DNA of 64,000 nt, from assembly GCA_963598415.1 (NCBI GenBank), contig CAVBUH010000050.1, forward strand, positions 1-64,000. Direction: 5' to 3'. Below the pieces are notes generated by a model. That model was not told the DNA's origin. It was given only the letters and a program-made list of their open reading frames with translations, and ran no database searches. Position numbers and translations under genes: made by a program. Positions 17,434 to 26,358 of the stretch are shown in pieces (the first letter of the stretch is position 1; every line of letters starts with the position of its first letter). Source of the stretch: Colimorpha_A sp900556615 (GTDB taxonomy: Bacteria; Bacillota; Clostridia; Oscillospirales; CAG-272).

Positions 17434-18258
17434 TCAGAGTTCCGACAGCGCAGCGCCGATAACGGTTGCAAATTGTGAATTATGAGGCACGATATAATCG
17501 ACTTCAAATGTTTTGTTGAGCGAATCAAAAATGTCATTTGCCTGAGGGATCGTGGTCATATTACCGGTCATAACGATTTTTCCTATGTTTTTGTCCCGTG
17601 AAGCAAAAAGGGCAAGCATTGCCACGCTTTCGAATATCATATTGATAAGACCGAGCGCCAAATCGTTTTTGGACGCAAGATCGCTCAGATTTCCGAAGTT
17701 GGCGGCGGTAAGCTCCGAGGACAACATGCCGGGGATATCTTTTCGTGTTATGTCGCAGACGCGGAGATCCACATTGGAAAGCTTTCCGGACGAGGCAAGC
17801 TCAACAATATTCTGTATATCGGTGACGCCGAGCATTTTCCTTGCAAGACCGGAGAGCGTTCCTCCCCCGATTCCGGTGCCTCCGAGATATTCGATTTTTT
17901 TTCCGCGTTCCGCTTTGACAAGCGCGGTTCCGGTTCCCATACTTACAACAATTGCTTTGTCAAGTCCCGACAGATAAAGACCGCCCAAGCCAATACAGTT
18001 AAATTCTGAAACATGATGACATTCAAGACCGTAGAGCGGTTTGGTTAAATAGGAGGAGCCGACGCCGGTAACCATTACCTTCTCAATATTTTTGAGTTCC
18101 AACTGATTTTCGTCCGTGAATTTGCCGAAAGCGCCGTATACCGCGGTAATCGGATCATTGGCTTTTACGAAGATCGGTTCGATGAGTTTCCCGCTTCGTT
18201 CAAATCCTACAATCTTTGTAGTGCTCCCGCCTACGTCAATACCGATAATAACTTTCAT
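17434..18258 (-). CDS. coaW: Type II pantothenate kinase
   Basis: 274 residues of the ASKHA fold: phosphate-1 IGIDVGGSTTKIV, adenosine/phosphate-2 region VVSMGTGTALV, GGTGIGGGTLSGL, and the C-terminal VVMTGN-type motif. It performs the first step of coenzyme A synthesis. The ATG at 18258 is chosen by homology (MKVIIGIDVGG); the best A+G stretch (GGAAGGA) is about 14 bases upstream. It is divergent from the AraC gene. Confidence 0.92.
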   Translation of the reverse strand: MKVIIGIDVGGSTTKIVGFERSGKLIEPIFVKANDPITAVYGAFGKFTDENQLELKNIEKVMVTGVGSSYLTKPLYGLECHHVSEFNCIGLGGLYLSGLDKAIVVSMGTGTALVKAERGKKIEYLGGTGIGGGTLSGLARKMLGVTDIQNIVELASSGKLSNVDLRVCDITRKDIPGMLSSELTAANFGNLSDLASKNDLALGLINMIFESVAMLALFASRDKNIGKIVMTGNMTTIPQANDIFDSLNKTFEVDYIVPHNSQFATVIGAALSEL

Positions 18259-18301
18259 TTTTTGCTGTTCATCCTTCCGGGATATTGGTAAAACTACTAT
18301 T

Positions 18302-18330
18302 ATTATAACACATAAGGAAATAATTTTCAA
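18302..18330 (-). promoter_or_regulatory. Promoter for coaW
   Basis: Minus strand TTGAAA, 17 bases, TATAAT, about 45 bases before the coaW start. Confidence 0.6.
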
Positions 18331-18375
18331 CCGATAACTTAAAAAAGAGTGATTTGTCTGATATTGCCGAAACTA

Positions 18376-18404
18376 TTGACTTTTTTATATTGTTGTGATA
18401 TGAT
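18376..18404 (+). promoter_or_regulatory. Promoter for the AraC-lplA operon
   Basis: TTGACT, 17 bases, TATGAT, about 50 bases upstream of the araC-type start. Confidence 0.6.
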
Positions 18405-18455
18405 AAAAACATATATTGCTGATTTTCTTTTATGTTAACCGCGGGGGCAATTGAA

Positions 18456-19313
18456 ATGGAAAAAATATTTCCCGAAAACATTTTTACCGAACGGATAAGT
18501 CCGGATAAGGTGTATTATGAAACCAGAAATTTTATAAATAATGTATTGCCTTTTTCATTTCATATTGATATAATGGTGAACACCTCCCATCATTATGTTC
18601 ACAAGCACCGCGAGATCGAGATTTTATCGGGGATATCCGGTTCCGGGCAGGTGATTGCCGATTTAAAAACGATACCGGTTGACGAGAACGAGATTGTCGT
18701 CATAAACCCCAACAAGGTGCATTATATCGTCTCCGATAATATTTTTAAGTATTATTGCCTTATCATCGATTCCGATTTTCTTGAAGCAAACGGAATTGAT
18801 ACCGAATCGGTTTATTTTAAAGATCATATTACCGATCCCTCGCTGACCGCTATGATTGAAAATCTTAATTCGGAATGGAAGAAGGATGATGAATACCGGA
18901 ATATGATGCTGAAATCCTGTGTTATCGGGATTATCGTAAACCTTTGCAGAAATCACCTTGTAAATGAGACTATGCTCGAAAAGGAAAGCAGAACGCTTCA
19001 AAAAATCAAGCACTCGATTAACTTCATAAAGAACAATTTCAGAAACGAGCTTACGCTTGACAATATCGCCGATGAAGCGGGACTCAGCAAATATCATTAT
19101 TGCCGGGAATTTAAAAAAGCTACCGATCTTACTCCTGTGGAATTTATTAACAGAACACGATGTGAATTTGCCAAAAATCTTCTTGAATCCAAGAAATACT
19201 CTGTTGCCGAGATCGGAGAGATGAGCGGCTTTTCAACATCTGCCCATTTTTCTAAGACGTTTAAAGGCTTTTTTGGGGTATATCCCTCCGACTATATGAA
19301 AAAAATGATGTAA
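18456..19313 (+). CDS. AraC-family transcriptional regulator
   Basis: 285 residues. An N-terminal cupin sensing domain (HHYVHKHREIEILSGISGSGQV) is followed by two helix-turn-helix units at the C-terminus (LTLDNIADEAGLSKYHYCREFKKATDLTPVEFI and SVAEIGEMSGFSTSAHFSKTFKGFFGVYPSDY). The start at 18456 has a G-rich site eight bases upstream; 18432 is an alternative. lplA follows 13 bases downstream, so the pair is likely co-transcribed. The effector is unknown. Confidence 0.9.
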   Translation: MEKIFPENIFTERISPDKVYYETRNFINNVLPFSFHIDIMVNTSHHYVHKHREIEILSGISGSGQVIADLKTIPVDENEIVVINPNKVHYIVSDNIFKYYCLIIDSDFLEANGIDTESVYFKDHITDPSLTAMIENLNSEWKKDDEYRNMMLKSCVIGIIVNLCRNHLVNETMLEKESRTLQKIKHSINFIKNNFRNELTLDNIADEAGLSKYHYCREFKKATDLTPVEFINRTRCEFAKNLLESKKYSVAEIGEMSGFSTSAHFSKTFKGFFGVYPSDYMKKMM

Positions 19314-19326
19314 AAGGACAACTCAA

Positions 19327-20286
19327 ATGAAAATTTATATAAATAATAATACCGATCCGTATTTTAATCTTGCTTCCGAGCAGTATCTTCTTGATAACGA
19401 GACGGATGAGGTGTTCATGCTTTGGAGAAACGCCAAGGCGGTCGTTATCGGAAAAAATCAAAATGCATATGCGGAGATAAATAAACCTTTTGTTGATGAG
19501 CATGGAATTAAGGTGGTGCGCCGTCTGACGGGAGGCGGTGCCGTGTTTCATGATCTCGGAAACGTGAATTTTACCTATATAGTAGCAAGAGAGAATTGTC
19601 CGTCGCTTGATTTTGAACGCTTCAGCCGCCCTGTTATAGACGCGCTGCGGGATATCGGTGTGGAAGCGGAGCTTTCCGGAAGAAATGATATCACTGTCGG
19701 AGGGAAAAAAATATCCGGTAATGCACAGTGTGTTTATAACAACAAGGTAATGCACCACGGAACATTGCTTTTTTCGGCCGATATGTCTCAAATGGCAGGG
19801 GCTCTTACTGTAGATGAGGAAAAGATCAGGAGCAAAGGGATTAAGAGTGTCAGAGCCAGAGTATGTAATATTTCGGAGCTTCTTCCGGACATGGATGTAA
19901 TTGCTTTCAAGGAGTATCTCGAAAACAAATTTGACGGTGATAAAAAGGAATTTTCCGACGGGCAGAAGGCGGAAATACAGCGCTTAAGGGACGAGAAGTA
20001 TTCCACATGGGAGTGGAATTACGGCGTCTCAAAGGAGTACAACAGAAGGTGCAAAAAGTATTTTCCTTTCGGAACCGTTGATATCTCTCTGAATGCCGAT
20101 CACGGCGAAATCAAAGAGGTGCGTTTTTTCGGAGACTATTTTGGGGTGAATGATATTTCAGTTGTTGAGCAGAGACTGATCGGGTGCCGCCTTGAAAAAG
20201 GAGAGATAGAGGAGCGTCTTTCGGACATAGAAAAATTTATCATGGGGGCGGATAGGTCTTCGATTTCCGGACTTATTTTAGGATAA
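19327..20286 (+). CDS. lplA: Lipoate-protein ligase A
   Basis: A 319-residue cytosolic ligase that activates lipoate with ATP and attaches it to lipoyl domains. The RRLTGGGAVFHDLGNVNFT signature lies near residue 65, K-I-S-G-N-A and HHGTLLF follow, and the accessory C-terminal domain (WNYGVSKEYN onward) is present, so it is the full bidomain form. AAAGGA is eight bases upstream. It may salvage lipoate for pyruvate or glycine cleavage complexes encoded elsewhere. Confidence 0.95.
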   Translation: MKIYINNNTDPYFNLASEQYLLDNETDEVFMLWRNAKAVVIGKNQNAYAEINKPFVDEHGIKVVRRLTGGGAVFHDLGNVNFTYIVARENCPSLDFERFSRPVIDALRDIGVEAELSGRNDITVGGKKISGNAQCVYNNKVMHHGTLLFSADMSQMAGALTVDEEKIRSKGIKSVRARVCNISELLPDMDVIAFKEYLENKFDGDKKEFSDGQKAEIQRLRDEKYSTWEWNYGVSKEYNRRCKKYFPFGTVDISLNADHGEIKEVRFFGDYFGVNDISVVEQRLIGCRLEKGEIEERLSDIEKFIMGADRSSISGLILG

Positions 20287-20406
20287 AAACCGGAGGATGA
20301 AGGAATTTTCTATACCGATATTTTCCATACCGATAAGAATCTCGTAAAGACAGCTTGACAGTTTTCGCAGAGAAAATTTCTGTGCCGACCGAACAGAGGC
20401 AGCATA

Positions 20407-20450
20407 AAAGAGGTTAAACCGTGTTTTGAATCGGTTTAACCTCTTATTTA
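20407..20450. terminator. Bidirectional terminator downstream of lplA
   Basis: AAGAGGTTAAACCG pairs perfectly with CGGTTTAACCTCTT (14 bp), followed by ATTTATTTTT. Confidence 0.85.
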
Positions 20451-20455
20451 TTTTT

Positions 20456-20616
20456 GGCAGCTCAAAAAAGTCACTGCTCAAATCCGGCTCGATCTGTTTT
20501 CCATCATTTGTCACTAAATTTCTTGTTAGATATACACTGTCTGCGGAATTTTGGTTTAGACTGACGAAAAATCTCTTTGCCGTCTATGAACATTGCATTT
20601 TTAGCGATATTCTTTA
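20456..20616 (+). repeat. Family B repeat
   Basis: GGCAGCTCAAAAAAGTCACTGC at the left, TTTTTAGCGATATTCTTT at the right; interior matches B1 closely (CGGCTCGATCTGTTTTCC, GGTTTAGACTGACGAAAAA). Confidence 0.85.
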
Positions 20617-20791
20617 TGCAATTACAAATGCTCGGAATTGCCGGATTTTGAATGAAAAAGTGAAAATACTGCCGTTTTACGGCTCCGTATACATGCTCTC
20701 TGCAATCAGCTTAACGCTTCCGCGGTGTATCTTGAAAATTGCCGATGACAGCGAAGATGTGCAAGACGTAAGCGGCTTTTTTAGCTGGGAT
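20617..20791. other. Intergenic, unexplained
   Basis: No recognised gene. A plus-strand frame runs through this stretch into the antisense of the HAD gene, but has no ribosome binding site and no familiar motif. Confidence 0.4.
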
Positions 20792-21451
20792 TCATATCAG
20801 CTTTTTAAAATCCTCTGTCCCGTAAAGGATCATTTCGGCACCGAGCTGTTCCAAAAGCTCCTTCGGGCGGTATCCCCAGGAAACGCCGACAGGGTGAAAT
20901 CCAGCGTTGGTGGCGAGATGCATATCGACATCGGAGTCACCTATCAGAACGGTTTCCTCCGGCGTTCCCCCGAGAATTTTTGCTATATAGAGGGCGCCCT
21001 CGGGAGAAGGCTTGTGCGGAAACTGACCGTTGTGACCGAGAACAAGCTCAAAGGTTCCCTCGGGAAAAAGCTTTGCACAGATTGCCTTTGTCTGGATATC
21101 CTGCTTGTTTGAGAAGACGGCAAGTCTTGCTCCCCTTTCTTTGAGATAGGCAATTCCTTCCGGGACGGCAGGATAGGGCTTTGTCGTTTTCAGATATTCC
21201 TCGGCATAATATTCCGAATATTTCGCGTATGCGCGATCAATGATCTCTTCGCTTTGGCGATATTCTTCAGGCAGACAGCCGGTAACAAATACCCGCGCTC
21301 CGTTATTTATATTACGAAGCGTATCTTCTGCGGTAACCTCGCGCCAGCCGAAATACCGCAGCATACGGTTCATAGCCGACCTTAAATCTTCGATTGTATA
21401 GGCAAGCGTTCCGTCAAGATCGAATATAAAATATTTGTGTTTACAGTACAT
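20792..21451 (-). CDS. HAD-family phosphatase (phosphoglycolate phosphatase-like)
   Basis: 219 residues. Motif I FDLDGTLAYT (D11/D13), motif II S in LAVFSNK, motif III K in HKPSPEG and motif IV GDSDVDMHLATNAG are all present with a C1 cap, as in Gph/PgmB-type phosphatases; the substrate is not predictable. GGAG is eight bases upstream. It starts 21 bases after the zeta-toxin-like gene on the same strand, so it is likely the last gene of that operon. Confidence 0.9.
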   Translation of the reverse strand: MYCKHKYFIFDLDGTLAYTIEDLRSAMNRMLRYFGWREVTAEDTLRNINNGARVFVTGCLPEEYRQSEEIIDRAYAKYSEYYAEEYLKTTKPYPAVPEGIAYLKERGARLAVFSNKQDIQTKAICAKLFPEGTFELVLGHNGQFPHKPSPEGALYIAKILGGTPEETVLIGDSDVDMHLATNAGFHPVGVSWGYRPKELLEQLGAEMILYGTEDFKKLI

Positions 21452-21472
21452 ATTGATATCTCCGTAAAATTT

Positions 21473-22054
21473 TCAGTCGGGCAATTCATCGATCAAATCG
21501 ATAAACCAATAGGGAAGATCCCTGTCGCAGTCGATAAGCCGCTTGTTTTCCAAAATCGCAATTTGCCTGAATTTCCGGGTGTTATCAAACAATATCGCGT
21601 CATCGCATAACGGCAAAGCGGCTCTGAGATTATGATTGAGCTGAGAAAATCTTTTGATAATAAACTGATCTGCGATGCCGTGTCCGCCGTTTGCCATACG
21701 CTGATGTACCCGCTCGATGGCGACGTTTATATCGTCTATACCGATATAATAGAGGACGACCGTAAATCCGTGTTCCTTTGCGGAGTTGATATGGCGGAGC
21801 ATCGCCGCGCCGGGAAGCGTTGTTTCGATATGAAAAGATGTTCCTTCCTCAATGTATTTTGAGATAAGGTTCATTGCCGTTCTTCCGGCGTGTATATTGG
21901 CATACGGATCCTGATTTCCTCCGAATTGCTTTGCAAGCTCATCAATATTGATTCTTTTGCCGAGATTTTCACTTTGTCGGAGCACATGATAGAGAGACGT
22001 TTTTCCGGCGCCGTTAATTCCGGCAATAACGGTAAATCTCTTTTCGGAACTCAT
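21473..22054 (-). CDS. Zeta-toxin family ATP-binding kinase
   Basis: 193 residues. Walker A GINGAGKTS at 12-20, then NIDELAKQFG with the ribose/Asp region and FHIETTLPG, all typical of the zeta-toxin/PezT-like fold, a kinase that phosphorylates UDP-sugars in studied members. Start at 22054 (ATG) overlaps the stop of the small upstream gene as ATGA. The N-terminus of the longer frame lies inside that gene. Toxic activity is inferred only; many chromosomal homologues are untested. Confidence 0.8.
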   Translation of the reverse strand: MSSEKRFTVIAGINGAGKTSLYHVLRQSENLGKRINIDELAKQFGGNQDPYANIHAGRTAMNLISKYIEEGTSFHIETTLPGAAMLRHINSAKEHGFTVVLYYIGIDDINVAIERVHQRMANGGHGIADQFIIKRFSQLNHNLRAALPLCDDAILFDNTRKFRQIAILENKRLIDCDRDLPYWFIDLIDELPD

Positions 22055-22230
22055 AACAGTATTTCTCCGACGATTTTTTCCTGCGAAAGCTGCAGCTTCA
22101 GGTTTATCATTGCCCGGCAAAAGATTTTTTCCTCGCGTGAAGCGGCAGAGGAAAGCTCCGCCTCAAGTTCGGCAATGGTGATGTTCTGAAAATCTCTGTA
22201 CATATCGGAGACCTTGTCTGATTGTTCCAT
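22051..22230 (-). CDS. Small acidic partner of the zeta-toxin-like protein (putative antitoxin)
   Basis: 59 residues, largely helical and acidic (VSDMYRDFQNITIAELEAELSS, AASREEKIFCRAMINL). AAGGA is seven bases before ATG 22230. The four-base ATGA overlap with the kinase gene and the size are those of a type II antitoxin in front of its toxin. No DNA-binding motif is evident, so it may act only by binding the toxin. The function is inferred from position. Confidence 0.65.
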   Translation of the reverse strand: MEQSDKVSDMYRDFQNITIAELEAELSSAASREEKIFCRAMINLKLQLSQEKIVGEILL

Positions 22231-22302
22231 GTTATATTCCTTCTTTGCTCTCAAGACGACTTTTGTGCCGGGAGGTGTATGAAAACAGTATGTATTATCG
22301 AT

Positions 22303-22448
22303 TTAAGGCAATACCGCCGGGTGCACAGCTAAGGCCTTTATTGCGATATGCTTGCCTCTATTCCGTCATACTTCACAAATTTCGTCGGCAGAGGAGTGAC
22401 TCCTGCCTCCTTAATTTGTATTGTCTGACAAAAAAACCGGCGGCGCAG
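22303..22448 (-). repeat. Family A repeat interrupted by family D
   Basis: Reverse-orientation family A from TTAAGGCAATACCGCCGGGT to CCGGCGGCGCAG; the missing outer end reappears after the D element as TATTGCCTA (22630-22638). This is a nested insertion. Confidence 0.8.
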
Positions 22449-22629
22449 CGGGCTGTTGCGTTAAGCAACAAGCCCGACATTTTTCCGGTCAGGAAACCGG
22501 GAAAATGTCGAATCGGGTGTTTTTGACTGTATTTTCTTTGGATTATTATGAATTTAAATGGTCAAAATTGCGGATTTCACCCGCAAAACCCGACTTCGTG
22601 GGGCAGTCGCACGTTAGTGCGACTGCCCC
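22449..22629 (+). repeat. Family D hairpin repeat
   Basis: Starts CGGGCTGTTGCG-TTAAGCAACA-AGCCCG, then GACATTTTTCCGG...CCGGGAAAATGTC, then a stretch ending in a 13-bp perfect stem GGGGCAGTCGCAC/GTGCGACTGCCCC (22600-22629). The second copy is at 59398-59542 in reverse and lacks most of the last stem. Confidence 0.85.
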
Positions 22630-22784
22630 TATTGCCTAAAAATTTTCCGCCGGACGAAACAAAATACCCATTGTTCGGACAGTGTATTATCGGAGTTTTG
22701 TATCGTCCGGCGAAAAATATATTCAAAATCTGCTTTGATATCACAGCAGAAACGGTTTTACGGAACAGATACCGATTGAGTCAT

Positions 22785-22954
22785 TTTAGGGAACCTCTAA
22801 AAAATTCACTGCCCGAATTCGGTTCGATCTGTTTTCCGTCATTCGTCACAAAAATTCTTGACAGAGGTTACACTGTCTGCGGAATTTTTGTTTAGATTGA
22901 CGAAAAAATTTCTTTACCGTCTATGAACATTGAATTTTTAGAGATATCCTTTAA
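22785..22954 (+). repeat. Family B repeat ending in the prs stop codon
   Basis: From TTTAGGGAACCTCTAA to TTTTTAGAGATATCCTTTAA. The terminal TTAA (22951-22954) contains the TAA stop of the minus-strand prs gene. Confidence 0.88.
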
Positions 22955-24090
22955 GTATTCTGACGCTGAACGTCTTTTTCGTTTTCCTTAACCTTTTCAA
23001 GCAGCGCCTGAATCCGCTCCGCGGGCTTTAGAAGGTGACTTATTGTTTCATCGCGGTTAAGCGTATCGACAATAAGAGCAACATATTTACCGAGATCGAC
23101 TTCTGCGTACCATTCGCGCGCCCGAAGCTCCGGAGAACGGTATATAAGGTTGGTAGTGAATATCTTGGTAAAAAGACCTTCCGAATATGCCTTGTCCATG
23201 GAGTCAAGACCTTCACAGAAGAGTCCGAAGGTAGCAAAGGCAAAGATACGTTTTGCTCCCCGTTCCTTCAGATTGGTAGCGACGTCGATGATTGATTGAC
23301 CGGAGGATATAATGTCGTCTACAATGATTACGTCCTTGCCCTTGACGGAGCGTCCGAGATATTCGTGAGCTACGATCGGATTTTTTCCGTTTATGACCTG
23401 AGTATAGTCGCGGCGCTTATAGAACATACCGAGGTCAAGAGAAAGCATGGAGGAGTAATACATACATCTGGTCATTCCGCCCTCGTCGGGGGAAATCATC
23501 ATCAGGTGGTCCTTATCAAGCTGCATGTCGGGTATTTTTTTTATAAGCGCTTTGATCATCTGATAGGTTGGCTGTACGTTGTCAAAGCCGATCAGGGGAA
23601 TTGCATTCTGAATACCGATATTATGTACATCAAAGGTTACAATATTCGTAACCCCCATATTTTCAAGCTCTTTTAGGGCTACGGCGCAGTCAAGAGATTC
23701 CCTCACATGACGTTTATCCTGACGGCTCTCATAAAGCATGGGCATAATCACAGTAATGCGGCGCGCTTTTCCGGCTATGGCGTTGATAACCCTTTTCAGG
23801 TCCGCGAAATGGTCATCGGGGCTCATCGGAAATTCGGCTCCGTACATTTTAAATTTAACGCCGTAGTTGTACATATCCGCTATGATATATACATCATGTC
23901 CCCGCATGGATTCATGAAGCACTGCTTTTCCCTCGCCGTTTCCGAATCTTTTGCACTCCGGAACAACGATGTAGGAGGTGCTTCCCCTGCTTCCTCTCCA
24001 TTCATGCAGATAGTCGTCAACCTCCTCGACAAACTGTTCGCATCCGGGCATTCCTATTACCGACAATTCACCGTAATAAGTGTTTTCCAT
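22951..24090 (-). CDS. prs: Ribose-phosphate pyrophosphokinase (long form)
   Basis: 379 residues, longer than the classic 310-320 PRPP synthetases, as in a clostridial subgroup with an expanded N-terminus. The PRPP-binding loop VIIVDDIISSGQS is intact, and FDVHN plus MLYESRQDKR match the flexible loop and active-site arginines. Start: ATG 24090 fits homologous N-termini; the longer frame begins with TTG at 24123 directly against GGAAGGAG, with no spacing, so it is doubtful. The stop codon lies in the end of a family B repeat. Confidence 0.88.
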   Translation of the reverse strand: MENTYYGELSVIGMPGCEQFVEEVDDYLHEWRGSRGSTSYIVVPECKRFGNGEGKAVLHESMRGHDVYIIADMYNYGVKFKMYGAEFPMSPDDHFADLKRVINAIAGKARRITVIMPMLYESRQDKRHVRESLDCAVALKELENMGVTNIVTFDVHNIGIQNAIPLIGFDNVQPTYQMIKALIKKIPDMQLDKDHLMMISPDEGGMTRCMYYSSMLSLDLGMFYKRRDYTQVINGKNPIVAHEYLGRSVKGKDVIIVDDIISSGQSIIDVATNLKERGAKRIFAFATFGLFCEGLDSMDKAYSEGLFTKIFTTNLIYRSPELRAREWYAEVDLGKYVALIVDTLNRDETISHLLKPAERIQALLEKVKENEKDVQRQNT

Positions 24091-24172
24091 CAGAAATAAT
24101 GAGTCCGCTTTATGGGCAGACAACTCCTTCCGTACTTACTATATAAGATACAATATACTATTATTCGATATA

Positions 24173-24201
24173 ATTATATCATATATTTATCGACTTATCA
24201 A
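24173..24201 (-). promoter_or_regulatory. Promoter for prs
   Basis: Minus strand TTGATA, 17 bases, TATAAT, about 85 bases before ATG 24090. Confidence 0.6.
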
Positions 24202-24386
24202 GATGTGATTTCAGGTTTATTCATATTTTGACAAAAAAACAGCGACAAATTTAGGATTAACAATGCGGCGGATTTAGTGAAAAAGATAGAATCATGGATT
24301 TGCCTGTACAGAGAAGCAGTCTGAAAACAAACGGCTCCCCCTAACTGAAGACAAAGTATATTGCAGGGCTTCGTCTCATCTCTTGA
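24202..24386. other. Intergenic, nothing recognised
   Basis: No gene, hairpin or promoter stands out between the prs promoter and the next family A unit. Confidence 0.4.
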
Positions 24387-24557
24387 TTAAGGCAGCAGCG
24401 TCGATTCGTGTCTTACGCCTTGACGGCAATCTGCCTCTCCGCTTCCCGTCATACTTCATAAATTTCGTCGGCAGAGGAGCTGCTCCTGTCTCCCGATATC
24501 GTCTGACCAAAATATGACTGCGCCTCTGTACCGTCAGAATCCGGCGGTATGTCCTTA
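24387..24557 (-). repeat. Family A repeat, copy A7
   Basis: TTAAGGCAGCAGCGTCGATTC at the left, ATCCGGCGGTATGTCCTTA at the right. Diverged at the left end, reverse orientation. Confidence 0.8.
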
Positions 24558-24583
24558 GGAATTTTCGCCCTTGAGAATCTATT

Positions 24584-24753
24584 TTAAAAGGGCGCCTCTA
24601 AAAAACATTGCCCAAATCCGGCTCGATCTGTTTTCCGTCATTCGTCACAAAAATTCTTGACAGATGGTTACGCTGTCTGCAAAATTTTTGTTTAGACTGA
24701 CGAAAAAATCTCTTTGCCGTCTATGTACACTGAATTTTTAGAGGTCCCCTTTG
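24584..24753 (+). repeat. Family B repeat
   Basis: TTAAAAGGGCGCCTCTAA to TTTTTAGAGGTCCCCTTTGA. Among the best-preserved B units; ends 12 bases before the permease stop. Confidence 0.9.
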
Positions 24754-24765
24754 ATGAATCCGTCT

Positions 24766-26358
24766 TTACAGCGTTTCTATTTTTGCCGCTCCGTTTTTCA
24801 TCAGATATTTTATGAAAATGAAAGAAACGGCAAAAACCAGAGCGTCGCAGAGCAGCAGGAACAGCGCGGTATTGAGAATTTCATCGACGGCAAACCAAAG
24901 CACGCCGGCGGCTATGATGATTCCCCAATTGAGAAAAATCGAGAGCATAACGCTCATGCTTTGCTTTACCGCGACAGTCTCGTTGGTCCAATCAAGATTG
25001 GGAAATTTCAGATTCAGAGTAAGACCGAGTACGCCGAAGAGAAGGGAAAGTCCGCATGCCAGGACCGCGGAAAGAATTGCACTGATCGGATCCGAGGAAA
25101 TAACGACGCTTAATATTGCGGAGCAGACGACTGCGGGAATAGCGGTAAGAATCATATGAAGCTTAAGCTTTGCTTTAAGAATCTGCCGGCCTCCTACCGG
25201 AAGCGACTGCAGAATCCAGAGATTTTTTCCCTCCAATGAGACCGAAGGGGCGGTAATCGTGTTTGTAGATATAAGAAAACCCAACAGTGCGCAGGCGATA
25301 AGCGGGAGTATTTCTGCCGCCCCCGGTATTTCCGCCGCTATGGCGTCGAGGCTGCTCTTTTTTATTGCGGCAAAAACAGCGCCGATGATCATAATGATGG
25401 TACCAAGACCGCAGTTCAGCATATACACGGGACTTTTTCCGAATCTTATAAATTCTCGGCGTAAAAGCGCGCTGTCAGGGGAGCTTGTTTTCAGGACACG
25501 TTCTTTATAACGGATTTTTGCCGCGCCTTTCTTGGCCGAAGCGATTTTATGGAAGCTGAGTGACAGGATAAGATATACCGCGCCAAAAAGAACGGCGGTG
25601 ATGCCGGTGAATATCAGAAAGGACAATCCGTTGCCAAGCGCTCCGCGTCCCATCTGAAAGAGAGGGTACAATGCATTTTTTATGTTTTTTCCGACGGCTT
25701 CGCTGTTTGCAATTAAAAGCTGCATCCAGGTATTGAGATTGGAATAAAGGTAAAAATATCCGCCGAGAAACCCAAGCGACAGAATTATGCTTATAAGACT
25801 CTTGTTTCTCATTTTTGAGGAAATAAGAGCGATGAGCCATCCTAGTACACAGGTAAGGGCAAGACTCAGCAGGGGAAGAATAAGGAGGGTAAGGAGGAAC
25901 AGCACGGCTTGAGAGACCGAGGGCGTGAAAAGCTTCCAGTGTGCTGCGGCGGTTGGCAGCAATATGAACGATTCGAAAAGCAGAGTTTGGATATACAAAC
26001 CGAGCATACGGGCAAGCAAAATTGTACGGGAGGGAATCGGCATTGACAGCAAAAGCTCGTTATCTTTGGCGTCATACAACTGCGACTGTGTTGCGAAAAC
26101 GCTTCCGATAACGCCGAACGCTGTAGCCATAAGTCCGCCGAGCGCATAATAAAGCCAACCCATTCCTGCCGATAGGAGAGGCTCGCAAATAGAAGACATC
26201 ATCATATAGAACACAAAAAACATTGCACCGAAGGCGTAAAGGAAAAGGAGCGCATATAAAAGCATGCTGAGCTTTGAACGTGGCTTTCCTCCCTTTTTGC
26301 CTCTGAAAAGGAAGGAGATCATTTCAAGAAGCTGTTTTTTTATCAGAGCCTTAGTCAT
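24766..26358 (-). CDS. ABC exporter membrane subunit
   Basis: 530 residues with about twelve hydrophobic segments in clusters (LLYALLFLYAFGAMFFVFYMM, LSLALTCVLGWLIALISS, and others), resembling the large permeases of clostridial ABC-2-like exporters. GGAGG is six bases before ATG 26358. It overlaps the ATPase gene by eight bases and is its partner. The substrate is unknown; bacteriocin, drug or envelope roles are all possible. Confidence 0.82.
   Translation of the reverse strand: MTKALIKKQLLEMISFLFRGKKGGKPRSKLSMLLYALLFLYAFGAMFFVFYMMMSSICEPLLSAGMGWLYYALGGLMATAFGVIGSVFATQSQLYDAKDNELLLSMPIPSRTILLARMLGLYIQTLLFESFILLPTAAAHWKLFTPSVSQAVLFLLTLLILPLLSLALTCVLGWLIALISSKMRNKSLISIILSLGFLGGYFYLYSNLNTWMQLLIANSEAVGKNIKNALYPLFQMGRGALGNGLSFLIFTGITAVLFGAVYLILSLSFHKIASAKKGAAKIRYKERVLKTSSPDSALLRREFIRFGKSPVYMLNCGLGTIIMIIGAVFAAIKKSSLDAIAAEIPGAAEILPLIACALLGFLISTNTITAPSVSLEGKNLWILQSLPVGGRQILKAKLKLHMILTAIPAVVCSAILSVVISSDPISAILSAVLACGLSLLFGVLGLTLNLKFPNLDWTNETVAVKQSMSVMLSIFLNWGIIIAAGVLWFAVDEILNTALFLLLCDALVFAVSFIFIKYLMKNGAAKIETL

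Noticed and set aside
20426..21112. A 228-codon plus-strand frame
   Set aside because: Starts in a terminator, runs through a family B repeat and the antisense of the HAD gene; not a gene.
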